The position numbers and the translations under genes were made by a program. Positions 9,933-18,976 of a stretch of DNA of 64,000 nt are shown in pieces; the stretch's first letter is position 1, and each line of letters begins with the position of its first letter. Source of the DNA: Marisediminitalea lipolytica (GTDB taxonomy: Bacteria; Pseudomonadota; Gammaproteobacteria; Enterobacterales; Alteromonadaceae); the NCBI RefSeq assembly GCF_001758465.1, contig NZ_MJIC01000014.1, positions 680,608-744,607 on the forward strand. Direction: 5' to 3'. The notes beneath the pieces are model-generated. The model was not told the DNA's origin. It ran no database searches and saw only the letters and a program-made list of their open reading frames with translations.

Positions 9933-10388
9933 CTAACGCGTTATATTAATTTGTGGTAACCGCGGTTCGAATAACGACGATTTTACTATCGATGTGTTGG
10001 TATCGGCACATTCATGCAGCGGAAACATAATATCATCAAGCTCGGCAATATCCCGCAGGGCCAGACGGGCAATCAGACAATCTTCCCCGGTCACTCTGTC
10101 GCAGGCCATAAAACGTGGCTCCTCAGCGATTAACTTTTCGACTTTTCTGATTTGACCCGATTTGGGTTTTATTCGCACCAGCGCTTCAATGCTATAGCCT
10201 ATAGCGCGCATATTCAGCCGCACACCAAAGCCGTCAATCACGCCTTTATGACGGAGTGTTTTCATTCGTTCACCCACTGCCGGGCCGGATAATCCCACTT
10301 GCTTGCCGATCTCCGCCAGGCTCTGTCGGGCATTTTCATCAAGGGCGGTTAAAATGGCTTTATCGAGGTAATCAATCGTTGTTGTCAT
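9933..10388 (-). CDS. Lrp/AsnC family transcriptional regulator
   Basis: 151 residues. The N-terminal winged helix-turn-helix (LDKAILTALDENARQSLAEIGKQVGLSGPAVGERMKTL) and C-terminal RAM/ligand-binding domain (ALVRIKPKSGQIRKVEKLI...CDRVTGEDCLIARL) are both complete, and length is normal. Members respond to amino acids or related metabolites. It is divergent from the PhzF-like gene across 154 bp that contain repeated CAGTGAT sites, so it probably regulates that enzyme and itself. This is inferred from context. Confidence 0.9.
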   Translation of the reverse strand: MTTTIDYLDKAILTALDENARQSLAEIGKQVGLSGPAVGERMKTLRHKGVIDGFGVRLNMRAIGYSIEALVRIKPKSGQIRKVEKLIAEEPRFMACDRVTGEDCLIARLALRDIAELDDIMFPLHECADTNTSIVKSSLFEPRLPQINITR

Positions 10389-10463
10389 GGGCTATTTTCG
10401 AATTGAAAGTTATTGAGTAAATTTAGCGGTAATTAAAAGGTAAAGTCAAAACTCCGCTTTCTG

Positions 10464-10496
10464 TATCACAGTGATCTCATGAACAGGGCAGTGATA
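10464..10496. promoter_or_regulatory. Possible Lrp-family operator between lrp-like and phzF-like genes
   Basis: CAGTGAT occurs at 10469-10475 and again at 10489-10495, one start-to-start distance of 20 bp (about two helical turns). The first copy is part of the palindrome ATCACAGTGAT. TATCAC at 10464 and GTGATA at 10491 also pair over the whole block. Lrp-type octamers bind such phased sites. No experiment is implied. Confidence 0.45.
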
Positions 10497-10542
10497 TGCT
10501 TTTAAAAAGCGTTGCATACAGCCAATTAATTAAGGAACACAA

Positions 10543-11379
10543 ATGAACATACAGCGAATCGCCGCATTTAGTCAGGGGGAACTCGGAGGTAATCCGGCCG
10601 GGGTGGTGTTACTGGAGCAACCCATAGAAGAAAGTCTGATGCGCAGCACGGCTGCTGACGTCGGCTACTCAGAAACGGCTTTCGCCTGGCCTTTAAACAC
10701 TGAGCGTACCGCGTGGCGGGTACGATATTTTTCGCCAGAGTCAGAAGTGCCGTTTTGTGGCCATGCGACCATCGCGTTGGGCGCCGCACTGGGTGAGGCC
10801 GAAGGCGCGGGTACGTTTGAGCTCACCCTAAATGATGCCATCATTTCGGTAACTGCAACACATACCGCATCCGGGATCGCCGCAACGTTAACCTCGCCGC
10901 CAACCCACAGCGGCAAAGTCTCTGCTGATGAACTCAGCGCAGTGTTGCAATTGTTTGGCTTGGCCGAGAGTGATTTATCCGAACAGCTAATACCTGCCCG
11001 TATTCATGGCGGTTCTAATCACATTGTTCTGCCACTAAAAAGCAGAGAGACACTGGCCAATATGGATTATTCTCTGGCTGAGGGAAAACGCCTCATGGAG
11101 CAACTTGGGCTGGTTACCATCATGCTGGTTTATGTTGTAAACGAGCAGGAATTTGCGGTGCGTAACGCGTTTGCTTCAGGCGGCGTGCTGGAAGATCCAG
11201 CCACTGGCGCAGCGGCAGCAGCGTTTGCGGGGTTTCTGCGCGATTGTGACTGGCCCCACAACGGAAGCCTGTTAATTAAACAGGGCGAAGATATGGGAGC
11301 GCCGTCAATAATTCATGTTCGTTTAACCAACGAAAAGGGCTGTAGTGTGGCCGTTTCCGGCACCACCCGAGCGCTTTAA
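10543..11379 (+). CDS. PhzF family isomerase/epimerase-like protein
   Basis: 278 residues with the two-lobed diaminopimelate-epimerase-like fold of the PhzF family. Conserved pieces are the N-terminal IQRIAAFSQGELGGNPAGVVL, the catalytic-Glu stretch DVGYSETAFAW, PFCGHATIALGAAL in the middle and EDPATGAAAAAFAGFL near the end. Members isomerise small metabolites; most are not phenazine enzymes, and no phenazine genes are nearby. An upstream AAGGAAC-like ribosome-binding site supports the start. It is divergent from an Lrp-type regulator that probably controls it, and a hairpin follows the stop. Confidence 0.88.
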   Translation: MNIQRIAAFSQGELGGNPAGVVLLEQPIEESLMRSTAADVGYSETAFAWPLNTERTAWRVRYFSPESEVPFCGHATIALGAALGEAEGAGTFELTLNDAIISVTATHTASGIAATLTSPPTHSGKVSADELSAVLQLFGLAESDLSEQLIPARIHGGSNHIVLPLKSRETLANMDYSLAEGKRLMEQLGLVTIMLVYVVNEQEFAVRNAFASGGVLEDPATGAAAAAFAGFLRDCDWPHNGSLLIKQGEDMGAPSIIHVRLTNEKGCSVAVSGTTRAL

Positions 11380-11390
11380 ATTAAACCTCT

Positions 11391-11414
11391 GATGCCAGTA
11401 AAAATGCTGGCATC
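11391..11414 (+). terminator. Hairpin after the phzF-like gene
   Basis: GATGCCAG and CTGGCATC form an 8-bp stem with an 8-nt loop, 11 bp after the stop codon. The tail lacks a T-run (aacacatc), so termination may be weak or Rho-assisted. Confidence 0.5.
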
Positions 11415-11518
11415 AACACATCTGCGGTACATATCCAACCTCCACGCCAAGCGCTTTACTATATACTTATTTTACTGACTCGTGCTCGCCTGGCGAAAGC
11501 TGATGGAATTTTATGCGG

Positions 11519-11551
11519 TGCAAGGTTGGTGCAAGCTTTACTTGCTATAAG
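11519..11551 (+). promoter_or_regulatory. Direct-repeat operator and -10 for the TonB receptor gene
   Basis: TGCAAGGTTGGTGCAAG (11519-11535) is a 6-bp direct repeat with an 11-bp period. It is followed after 10 bp by TATAAG (11546-11551) as a -10 box, with no good -35. This is the layout of promoters activated by OmpR/PhoB-type regulators. Nearly the same site occurs at 21954-21970 and, on the other strand, at 21899-21915. The receptor start codon is about 95 bp downstream of the -10. Confidence 0.7.
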
Positions 11552-11646
11552 TGGGATGTCTTAAGGGCGGTAATAAAAATTACATAATCGAATACCGTTT
11601 AGCCATTCAACTTATTTTTTGAACAAGCAAGTGGAGGAACACTCTA

Positions 11647-14600
11647 GTGCAAAACCGCATATTCCCGTTGTCGTTGGTCGCACTGGCAGTTGCCGGGATG
11701 AACCTGTCCCAGGCTATTGCAGCACAAGAAGAACAAACAATCGAAGTTCAGCAAGCGGAGCAATCCGCCGCCGTTGTTGCTGAACAACCACAAACTGAAA
11801 AGCCTGCCGACGACGAACCAGAGCACATTCTGGTTACCGGATCGCGCCTGCAGTTTGGTAACGTTACCTCCAAGCCAACGGTTATTACCGCCGAAGATAT
11901 TCAAAAGCGCGGTGTATCGAGCGTCACTGAGCTGATTCGCACGTTGCCACAAAACCTGGCAACCATTGGTGGTTTGGCCAACAATCGTTTTAATGGCCCG
12001 TTAGCACCAGCCGATGGTTCAGCAAGTAATATGTCTTCAATTGGTGCGCTGGGTGTTTCTGCTGCCAACTTAGGTGGTATGGGCGCAGGGCGTACTCTAA
12101 TTTTGATTAACGGTCGTCGTATGGCCGGCGCTGCAGGTATCGAAGATGGGTTTGTTAACTTAAACGGAATCCCTTTATCTGCTATCGAACGGGTAGAAAT
12201 TACCACTGATGGTGCCTCGGCTGTTTATGGTGCCGATGCCATGGGCGGTGTCATCAACTTTATTCTGAAAAGTGGCTACTCTGGTTCCAGCGTAACAGTA
12301 CAGCATGAAGATTCTAATAACGGTGCTGACTTTTCACGTTTAAGCGTTTATACCGGCTACGGTTGGAAATCAGGTAATGTATCGGTTGTTTTAGATTATT
12401 CAGAGCGTGATCCGGTAGTGAATGCTAAAACAGGTTATGTAACGAATAACTATGCTCCATATTTTAATGGTGATAGTACTTATGACCGACGTTCATTTGC
12501 CAGCGGTGCCCAGCCCGGTTTAATTGATATTTCCGAAAGTTCTTATAATTGGGAAACCGGTGAAGAAATTAACTATATCGGAGCATTAACTTTACCGGCT
12601 GGCTTTGAAGGCCGACCTGAGATGAGTGATTTTGTCGAAGTTGGTGAAGAAGCATACCGTGACTTCGTGCCTCGTCTAGGGGGGCCAAAGTCTGAAAACA
12701 GTAGTATCGTGGTCAATTTTGAACAAAATATAACGGATAAGTTACAGTTTACTGCTGACGCCCTGTTTACCCGAAACAAGAATACACAGAATCAGTTAGA
12801 AGCATCTGCTATCCTGGTCAATATGGCACCGGGTCAATACTATAACCCGTTTCCGGAATATTATTTTAGCTCATGGGATCCCGGGACAGTAGCTTACTAT
12901 TATCCTGGCAGTGAATTAGCTAATGGCGATATCAGCTATGGTTACAGTGAAAATACCACTGATAACTGGAGCGTAAATTTAGGTTTAACCTATCAATTTG
13001 ATAAAGAAACTCGCCTTGATTTAGCTTACACCACCTCCAGAACGACAAACAAAGGTAATCGTTACGGTTATGAGTCTGTTGTCTCTATCAGTACCGATTA
13101 CAATACAGGTGGCTGGAGCTGCTATAACTTCATGATACAAAATAATCGCTATCAGGGAGAGCAGGCAACCGCTTATCAAAATGCCTTTGATGCGCAGTGT
13201 GAAGTTTTAACCAGTGCAGATCCGGATATTGCGTTTAACCCTTGGCGTACAGGTGCGGATGGTGCTGGTGGCTCCATCGATCCGTTTTTCTTCGGCCAGG
13301 AAAGTGAAAGCCGTGGTTCACGGTTAGAAAACTTTGAAATTCGTCTGAACGGGGCGTTGACTGAGCTTCCAGCAGGTAAGGTTTATTATGTTATCGGCGG
13401 TGAATACAACGATGATGGCGTAGATAGCCGAGAGGTGCGCGCAAGCACTGGAGAGAGAGTTAACAAAACCCGCGAAGCATTATTTGCTGAAATGAGTATT
13501 CCGGTATTTGGTAAAGACCTCCACTATCCAGGTTTTGAAGCCTTAACATTAAGTATTGCTGCTCGTCGCGACAGTTACAGTACTGATGGTGCAATTGGTA
13601 CAGTGGACGATGTTCCATATGACCAGGGCGGCCAGATTATTTATGGTGAAAATACGTTCTCCCGAACCACACCAAGTATTGGTATTAAGTGGACGCCGGT
13701 AGAAGATATTACTCTTCGAGCTCGATGGAGTGAAGGTTTTCAGGCGCCTGAATATACTAGTTTGTTTAATGTAAATGGCACTGATTCCTATAACACATCA
13801 GTTACTAACGACCCTTACTACGACTGTCGGGAGTTTAACAGTTGTGATTTTGATTGGGGTAGTTCATATGGTTATTACGTACCAAGGATTACCACACCAA
13901 ACCCGGATTTAAAACCGCAAACGTCTAAGCAGCAGTCGTATACACTCTCTTGGAATCCAAGTGGTGTGCTGTCAGGTTTAACTGTTGATGTGACCTACAA
14001 TAACACTAAGATCGAAAATGAAATTGCGACGCTGGATACTCTGAACACTCTTTTACCATTTGAAGAGCTTGTTTCTTTAGAAGCTTTCTATCCTAGAGAT
14101 GAAGATGGCAAGGTAGCTCAGGCAATGAACCGGACGTTTAATATTTCAGGTTCAGAATATGAGTCAATCATGTATACGGTCGGTTATTACGTTTATACCA
14201 GTTTTGGTTCTTTTGAGCCGCGCTTAACCTATCTGGATAACCGAAAATCTGAGCGTAAGGCGTTTGCAGATAGCACCCCGATTTCCAGTCTTGGCTTCTT
14301 ACAAGGTGTTGATGATTATAAAATCACAGGTCAGTTGACTTACAACTATCAGGATTTCAGTGCCTCATTGTTTGGTTACTATATGCCGGACTATATCAAT
14401 GACTATATCGTGAGACGTTATGCTGGTGTTATCAGTAACCCGGATTATGCTATAGAAGCGGGCGCTTACATGACGTTTGATCTAACCGCGTCTTATCAGG
14501 TGACTAACCAACTTCAAGTGACCTTCGCGGGTCGCAATATCTTCGATCGCGAGCCGCCGTTGGTAGTAGTTGGTTCATTGCCATACGATGACGGGCGCTA

Positions 14601-14649
14601 CAATGTTGAAGGCAGAACCCTGTCTTTGCAATTACAGTATGAGTTTTAA
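11647..14649 (+). CDS. TonB-dependent outer-membrane receptor
   Basis: 1,000 residues. The start is a GTG preceded by GTGGAGG. A signal peptide (RIFPLSLVALAVAGMNLSQAIAA) is followed by a short acidic, Gln-rich linker and a complete plug domain (ILVTGSRLQFGN...VITAEDIQKRGVSSVTELIRTLP...GRRMAG...IERVEITTDGASAVYGADAMGGVINFI). A large beta-barrel ends in the outer-membrane signature LQLQYEF. There is no N-terminal STN signalling domain, so regulation by an anti-sigma partner is unlikely. It imports an unknown ligand with TonB energy. The plug and size resemble the large Alteromonadales receptors often tied to peptide or polymer uptake; this is a guess. Its operator matches those of the M16 peptidase and the MoxR/vWA operon. 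Confidence 0.93.
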   Translation: MQNRIFPLSLVALAVAGMNLSQAIAAQEEQTIEVQQAEQSAAVVAEQPQTEKPADDEPEHILVTGSRLQFGNVTSKPTVITAEDIQKRGVSSVTELIRTLPQNLATIGGLANNRFNGPLAPADGSASNMSSIGALGVSAANLGGMGAGRTLILINGRRMAGAAGIEDGFVNLNGIPLSAIERVEITTDGASAVYGADAMGGVINFILKSGYSGSSVTVQHEDSNNGADFSRLSVYTGYGWKSGNVSVVLDYSERDPVVNAKTGYVTNNYAPYFNGDSTYDRRSFASGAQPGLIDISESSYNWETGEEINYIGALTLPAGFEGRPEMSDFVEVGEEAYRDFVPRLGGPKSENSSIVVNFEQNITDKLQFTADALFTRNKNTQNQLEASAILVNMAPGQYYNPFPEYYFSSWDPGTVAYYYPGSELANGDISYGYSENTTDNWSVNLGLTYQFDKETRLDLAYTTSRTTNKGNRYGYESVVSISTDYNTGGWSCYNFMIQNNRYQGEQATAYQNAFDAQCEVLTSADPDIAFNPWRTGADGAGGSIDPFFFGQESESRGSRLENFEIRLNGALTELPAGKVYYVIGGEYNDDGVDSREVRASTGERVNKTREALFAEMSIPVFGKDLHYPGFEALTLSIAARRDSYSTDGAIGTVDDVPYDQGGQIIYGENTFSRTTPSIGIKWTPVEDITLRARWSEGFQAPEYTSLFNVNGTDSYNTSVTNDPYYDCREFNSCDFDWGSSYGYYVPRITTPNPDLKPQTSKQQSYTLSWNPSGVLSGLTVDVTYNNTKIENEIATLDTLNTLLPFEELVSLEAFYPRDEDGKVAQAMNRTFNISGSEYESIMYTVGYYVYTSFGSFEPRLTYLDNRKSERKAFADSTPISSLGFLQGVDDYKITGQLTYNYQDFSASLFGYYMPDYINDYIVRRYAGVISNPDYAIEAGAYMTFDLTASYQVTNQLQVTFAGRNIFDREPPLVVVGSLPYDDGRYNVEGRTLSLQLQYEF

Positions 14650-14662
14650 TTAATTCTGCTTA

Positions 14663-14690
14663 ATGCCCCGCTTCGGCGGGGCATGTTTAT
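14663..14690 (+). terminator. Intrinsic terminator of the TonB receptor gene
   Basis: ATGCCCCGC and GCGGGGCAT form a 9-bp GC-rich stem closed by a TTCG tetraloop, 14 bp after the stop, followed by GTTTAT. The stem also reads well for the opposite strand. Confidence 0.85.
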
Positions 14691-14766
14691 ACCCATTAGC
14701 GTTGGTCATCAGACAACCTCGCAGCGCTAATTGCTATAAACTGCGTGTTGAAAACCGGAGATCTGT

Positions 14767-15450
14767 ATGCGTTTATTATTGATAGAAGATGATGAAAACA
14801 TTGCAGAAACCCTGGTCGCTTACCTTGAAAAACACGGATTCGTCGTCGATTTAGCGCCTACGCTGGCGGTAGCAAAAGTCGCGGTAATGGAAAACAGCTT
14901 TGACCTGGTTCTGCTTGACCGAATGTTACCCGACGGCGAAGGCATGACAATGCTGCGTTACTTTGAAGAAAATGGCCGTCCTCAGCGGGTAATTTTACTA
15001 ACGGCGCTGGGCGATGTGGACGACCGCGTACATGGCCTGGAGTGCGGGGCACAGGATTATATTCCTAAACCTTTTGAACCTCGGGAATTACTGGTAAGAA
15101 TACGCAATGCGCTGCGCCAGCCGGTTACCACTGAACGTGAGATTAAGACCTTAGGCCCTTTACAGTACGACGTGGAAAGCCGCGCTTTTTCGGTTAACGG
15201 TGAAGCGCTGAACTTACGTCGTACCGAAGCGCTGGTGCTGGAAGCATTAATTGCCCGTCCTGCTACGCTGGTGCCAAGGGAGTCGCTTGAGAGTAAAGTG
15301 TATGGCTACGATAAGTTTGTTACCTCCAATTCGCTGGAGTCGCAGGTGAGTCGCTTACGCAAAAGCTTGTCGGAGCATACCGACAGCATCAAAATCCAAA
15401 CCGTGCGTGGTATGGGATATCGCTTAGTCGAAGACGCGGCAGACGAATAA
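14767..15450 (+). CDS. OmpR/PhoB-family response regulator
   Basis: 227 residues. The receiver domain has the acidic pocket E8-D9-D10, the phospho-acceptor D51 (LVLLDRMLPDGEG), the conserved Thr (LLTALGD) and the K101 signature YIPKPF. The C-terminal half is an OmpR-type winged helix (LNLRRTEALVLEALIARPATLVPRESLESKVYG...ETRGMGYRL-like end). Such regulators bind tandem half-sites spaced 11 bp. Exactly that kind of site sits before three nearby transcription units, which makes this the best candidate regulator. It starts an apparent operon with MoxR and a sensor kinase, transcribed from its own region after the TonB terminator. Confidence 0.92.
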   Translation: MRLLLIEDDENIAETLVAYLEKHGFVVDLAPTLAVAKVAVMENSFDLVLLDRMLPDGEGMTMLRYFEENGRPQRVILLTALGDVDDRVHGLECGAQDYIPKPFEPRELLVRIRNALRQPVTTEREIKTLGPLQYDVESRAFSVNGEALNLRRTEALVLEALIARPATLVPRESLESKVYGYDKFVTSNSLESQVSRLRKSLSEHTDSIKIQTVRGMGYRLVEDAADE

Positions 15451-15513
15451 CATCAGGTTAGTGTAAGCATTTATCACTACACTGGCATTCTGACTTTTAA
15501 TGATACGAGCCCA

Positions 15514-16524
15514 ATGCAGATAGATACCATGGCAGGTGCCCAGGCGCTGGCAACAGAGTTTAAACAGGTTTACCAACAAATTCAGGCCGAAGTTGGCAAG
15601 ATGATTGTGGGTCAGCGCGATGTGGTAGATGGTGTGTTAACAGCCCTGATGGCCGGCGGGCATGTATTGCTTGAAGGGGTACCAGGGCTGGGTAAAACCA
15701 TGCTGGTCAGCACCATAAGTCAGGCTGTCAGCCTTAACTTTAGTCGCATTCAGTTTACGCCAGATATGATGCCCGCAGACATTGTGGGTACCTCAGTACT
15801 GACCGAAAGTGCGAATGGCGGCCATGAACTTACTTTTCAGCAAGGGCCCATTGTGTCTAATTTAGTGTTGGCCGACGAAATTAACCGCGCCACGCCGAAA
15901 ACCCAGTCGGCACTGCTTGAAGTGATGCAGGAGAAGCAGCTAACCGTTGGTCGCTCCACGCTTAAAATGCCAGAGCCATTCTGCGTAATGGCCACGCAAA
16001 ACCCGGTTGATCAGGAAGGCACGTATCCGTTACCTGAAGCACAACTGGATCGTTTTTTAGTTAAGCTGGTGGTGGGTTATCCCACCGAGGCTGACTATCA
16101 CACTATCATCGACCGCACCACCAGTGGCGAGCATATATCAATAAATCCGGTTACCAACGCAGAGACATTGTGTCGCTTGCGACACGTTGTACGCGAAGTG
16201 CCAGTGCCTCAGGCGGCAAAAACCTATGCTATACGTCTGGTCATGGCAACTCAGCCTGGCAGTGATTATGCAACGTCTACTGTAAATGAGAACGTCGCCC
16301 TTGGCGCTTCGCCGCGCGGGATCCAGAGCCTGATGCTGGCCGCTAAGGTTCAGGCATTACTGAATGATCGCTTTGCAGTGATCTGCGAAGATATCCAAAA
16401 GGTGGCATTACCGGTTTTACGCCATCGTATTGTGACCAACTTTAAAGCACAGGCTCAGGGCATAAGCGGTGACGATATCGTTGGCGAAATCCTTGATACC
16501 CTTGGCATACCGGATCTGCTTTAG
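15514..16524 (+). CDS. MoxR-family AAA+ ATPase, first copy
   Basis: 336 residues. Walker A GVPGLGKT (about 55-62), Walker B LVLADEINRA, sensor 1 (FCVMATQNPVDQEGTYPLPEAQLDRF) and sensor 2 (GASPRGIQSLM) are intact, so it should be an active ATPase. MoxR proteins act as chaperones that load metals or mature complexes, normally with vWA proteins. It is highly similar throughout to the second MoxR at 23,596 and is clearly a paralogue by duplication. Unusually it lies between the response regulator (63 bp upstream) and its kinase (86 bp downstream). The ribosome-binding site before the ATG is weak; an in-frame ATG at 15,529 is an alternative start. Confidence 0.92.
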   Translation: MQIDTMAGAQALATEFKQVYQQIQAEVGKMIVGQRDVVDGVLTALMAGGHVLLEGVPGLGKTMLVSTISQAVSLNFSRIQFTPDMMPADIVGTSVLTESANGGHELTFQQGPIVSNLVLADEINRATPKTQSALLEVMQEKQLTVGRSTLKMPEPFCVMATQNPVDQEGTYPLPEAQLDRFLVKLVVGYPTEADYHTIIDRTTSGEHISINPVTNAETLCRLRHVVREVPVPQAAKTYAIRLVMATQPGSDYATSTVNENVALGASPRGIQSLMLAAKVQALLNDRFAVICEDIQKVALPVLRHRIVTNFKAQAQGISGDDIVGEILDTLGIPDLL

Positions 16525-16610
16525 GTAAACTGCCTGGCAGTGCTCATGTCGTTATGAGCTCGCATGGACGATAACATCAGGTTAAGAATGCAGTACAGGG
16601 AGTTGTTAAC

Positions 16611-18035
16611 GTGAGCATCCGCATGAAATTAAAACTGCTTTCACAGCTCCACCGCTCCATGTTTGGCCAGATGCTGGTGCTGTCGCTGGTGTTTGTTATT
16701 GGCGTGGTTTACTACATTGCCATTTCGCCCATCATTGGTGTGGAAGTAGTGAGCCAGGATCCGGTGGATTACACCGTCGAGAAAGTCCGTCAGGAACTGC
16801 GTTCGTTTATTGATATTCAGCTTAACGCAGACAAGCCCGCTTCAGAATATCAGTATTCTCCGGCCATGGCCGAAATAGTAAGTAACAACCCGAATTTTCA
16901 GTATTATCTGATTGCCGGAACACAACATTATGGCAACGTGGATGCGCCCGCGTATTACCAAAAATATCAATTAGACGACCTTCTCGCCCTGAATCAAAAA
17001 ATCAACCTGGACAGGCTCTGTACTAATTTTTACGAAGTCATTAATGAAGATGCTGGTGATGGCTATGTGCAGTTTAATGCTTGTTCTGGCCAGTATTATT
17101 ACCTCGAGTTTTATGGCTTAACCACACCCGTCGTGCCGCCACAGACCTCTTATCTGGACTATTATCAACGCCATTTGTGGGGCGGTGGCCGCGACCTGCT
17201 GCTTTCAGCCATTGGCGTCATGTTTATTACTGGCTTTATTCTGTTATACAACCTGCGTTCAATTAAAAAGCTGGCCAATCTGGCTTATTCGTTTAATCCG
17301 AAAAAACTGCATCAAAAGCTGCCTGAAAATGGTTTGCCCAACGAAGTGTTACCTTTGGTTCAGGCGGTCAATAATATGATTGCCCGGGTCGATGAAACCC
17401 AGCAAAAGCATAATTTCTTTTTATCGACAGCCGCTCATGAGATGCGTACGCCGTTAACGGTATTACGCACCCGGCTGGAAATGCTTGATGAAGGTAAAGT
17501 CAAAGACAAGCTGGTGGATGATGTCCGCCGGTTAATCAATCTGGTAAATCAGCTGTTGCGACTGATGCGTATTGGCGGACCAAAAAGTCTCGATAGCCAG
17601 GTTGACGTTGCTGAGTGTTGTCGGCGAGTCGTTGCTGAACGGCAGATAGTCGCAGCGCAGAGCGGTGTGGAGCTGGCTTTTACCCAACAAACCGAAACTT
17701 ACGTGATCACCGGTGATCAGGGGTTACTGGAAGTTGCTGTTGCTAACCTGGTCGACAACGCGGTGTCTTTCTCACAAGCCGGAGATAAAGTCGAACTCAC
17801 TTTGCATAGAGAAGGTAAGTTAACCGTTAGCGACAGCGGTCCGGGGATCCCCGATGATAAGCTGGATGCGCTGTTTGAACCTTTTGCCAAATTTCCGCCA
17901 AACCGCAATGGGCATGGCCTGGGACTGGCAATTGTTAAAGCCATTACGGCACTGCATGAAGCCGAAGTCAGTGTGCAAAACCGTCCGGAGGGGGGCGCTA
18001 TTTTTACTATCTCCTTCAAATCGCCATCCCTGTAA
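16611..18035 (+). CDS. Membrane sensor histidine kinase
   Basis: 474 residues, GTG start behind CAGGGAG. TM1 spans about residues 20-40, then a periplasmic sensor of about 150 residues with many Tyr/Asn/Gln, then TM2 (LLLSAIGVMFITGFILLYNL) and a HAMP-like linker. The H-box STAAHEMRTPLTVL (His about 275), N-box VANLVDNAVSFS, G1 DSGPGIP and G2 GHGLGLAIVKA are complete. It should phosphorylate the regulator encoded two genes upstream. The periplasmic domain has no family I recognise, so the signal is unknown. A short hairpin with a T-rich tail follows. Confidence 0.92.
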   Translation: MSIRMKLKLLSQLHRSMFGQMLVLSLVFVIGVVYYIAISPIIGVEVVSQDPVDYTVEKVRQELRSFIDIQLNADKPASEYQYSPAMAEIVSNNPNFQYYLIAGTQHYGNVDAPAYYQKYQLDDLLALNQKINLDRLCTNFYEVINEDAGDGYVQFNACSGQYYYLEFYGLTTPVVPPQTSYLDYYQRHLWGGGRDLLLSAIGVMFITGFILLYNLRSIKKLANLAYSFNPKKLHQKLPENGLPNEVLPLVQAVNNMIARVDETQQKHNFFLSTAAHEMRTPLTVLRTRLEMLDEGKVKDKLVDDVRRLINLVNQLLRLMRIGGPKSLDSQVDVAECCRRVVAERQIVAAQSGVELAFTQQTETYVITGDQGLLEVAVANLVDNAVSFSQAGDKVELTLHREGKLTVSDSGPGIPDDKLDALFEPFAKFPPNRNGHGLGLAIVKAITALHEAEVSVQNRPEGGAIFTISFKSPSL

Positions 18036-18095
18036 TTAAACATTTCTTATTTGATTAATCTCAAGTGCATGTTTTATAGAAACAAATAGCTGTTG

Positions 18096-18120
18096 ACCTC
18101 AGCCATACCTGAGGTTTTAT
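18096..18120 (+). terminator. Hairpin with T-rich tail after the sensor kinase gene
   Basis: ACCTCAG (18096-18102) and CTGAGGT (18109-18115) are a perfect 7-bp inverted repeat with a 6-nt loop, followed by TTTAT. It fits a short intrinsic terminator. It also lies just upstream of TATAAT (18129-18134), so it could be an operator for the SDR gene instead. Confidence 0.55.
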
Positions 18121-18179
18121 TATGGCTATATAATTTGCACACATTCACGATGCTACAATCATCAACCAAGGAGTTTATT

Positions 18180-18923
18180 ATGGACAAGCGAAATGCATTG
18201 GTAACGGGCGGTGCGCGCGGTATTGGCGCAGCAACGGTTACTTCACTGGCGGCAGAGGGTTACCGCGTCTTTATTAATTATGTAAACAGTGCCGAAGCGG
18301 CCGAAGCGCTTGCGCAAAGTATTATAGCTGGTGGTGGTGAAGCGGTGACGGTTCAGGCCGATGTGCGGGACGATGCGCAGGTAGAAGCCATGTTTAACAC
18401 TATTAATGGCGAATTTGGTGGTATTGATGTGTTGGTATCTAATGCCAACATGAACTTTACGCCCAAACCTTTTCTTGAACAAAGCTGGGATGAATTTGCC
18501 CAGAAGCTGAATGATGAAATGCATGCCTCTTACATTACAGCGCAGCACGCGGCAAAAAGCATGAAAGAAAAGCAGTTTGGCCGTTTGATTTTTATTTCCA
18601 GCACCTTATCAGAAGCTCCTGCACCCAGCTTTCTGGCCCATGGTACAGCTAAAGGCGCACTGGATAGCTTTAATAAATATTTGGCCCAGGAACTGGGGCC
18701 TTATGGGATCACATCTAATGTGGTAGCGCCCGGACTGGTGCTGACAGATGCCACTAAGCAAGCGCCCGAAGAGTTTAAGGAGTTTATTCGCAGCATGACG
18801 CCTAACCAGCGTATCGCGCTGCCAGAGGATGTGGCGAGTACGGTTCGTTTTCTGGCCAGTGAAGCTGCGCTGCACATTACAGGGACTTATGTACCGGTTT
18901 GCGGTGGCGCTTACCTTCCTTAG
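18180..18923 (+). CDS. Short-chain dehydrogenase/reductase
   Basis: 247 residues from the ATG at 18180, which follows AAGGAG. A longer in-frame start at 18093 would add an unconserved extension that includes promoter DNA. The Rossmann motif TGGARGIG near the N-terminus binds NAD(P). SNAN replaces the usual NNAG, and the catalytic Ser (FISSTLSE) is present, but the normal Tyr-x3-Lys appears as HGTAKGAL: the catalytic Tyr position is His. C-terminal GGAYLP is typical. Closest in style to classical FabG-like SDRs. A TATAAT at 18129-18134 is the likely -10. Substrate unknown; activity may be altered by the Tyr change. Confidence 0.85.
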   Translation: MDKRNALVTGGARGIGAATVTSLAAEGYRVFINYVNSAEAAEALAQSIIAGGGEAVTVQADVRDDAQVEAMFNTINGEFGGIDVLVSNANMNFTPKPFLEQSWDEFAQKLNDEMHASYITAQHAAKSMKEKQFGRLIFISSTLSEAPAPSFLAHGTAKGALDSFNKYLAQELGPYGITSNVVAPGLVLTDATKQAPEEFKEFIRSMTPNQRIALPEDVASTVRFLASEAALHITGTYVPVCGGAYLP

Positions 18924-18946
18924 GGTTGCATAGATTCTGCAGGATT

Positions 18947-18976
18947 AAAAAAGAAGCCTGGCAATTTGCCAGGCTT
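18947..18976 (-). terminator. Intrinsic terminator between SDR and M16 peptidase genes
   Basis: AAGCCTGGC (18954-18962) and GCCAGGCTT (18968-18976) form a 9-bp stem with a 5-nt loop. Read leftward it is followed by a T-run (complement of the A-run at 18947-18952), so it best serves the leftward M16 gene. It could also stop the SDR transcript weakly. Confidence 0.8.

Noticed and set aside
10543..11379. Phenazine biosynthesis gene
   Set aside because: PhzF-like proteins are widespread and no other phenazine genes are present.
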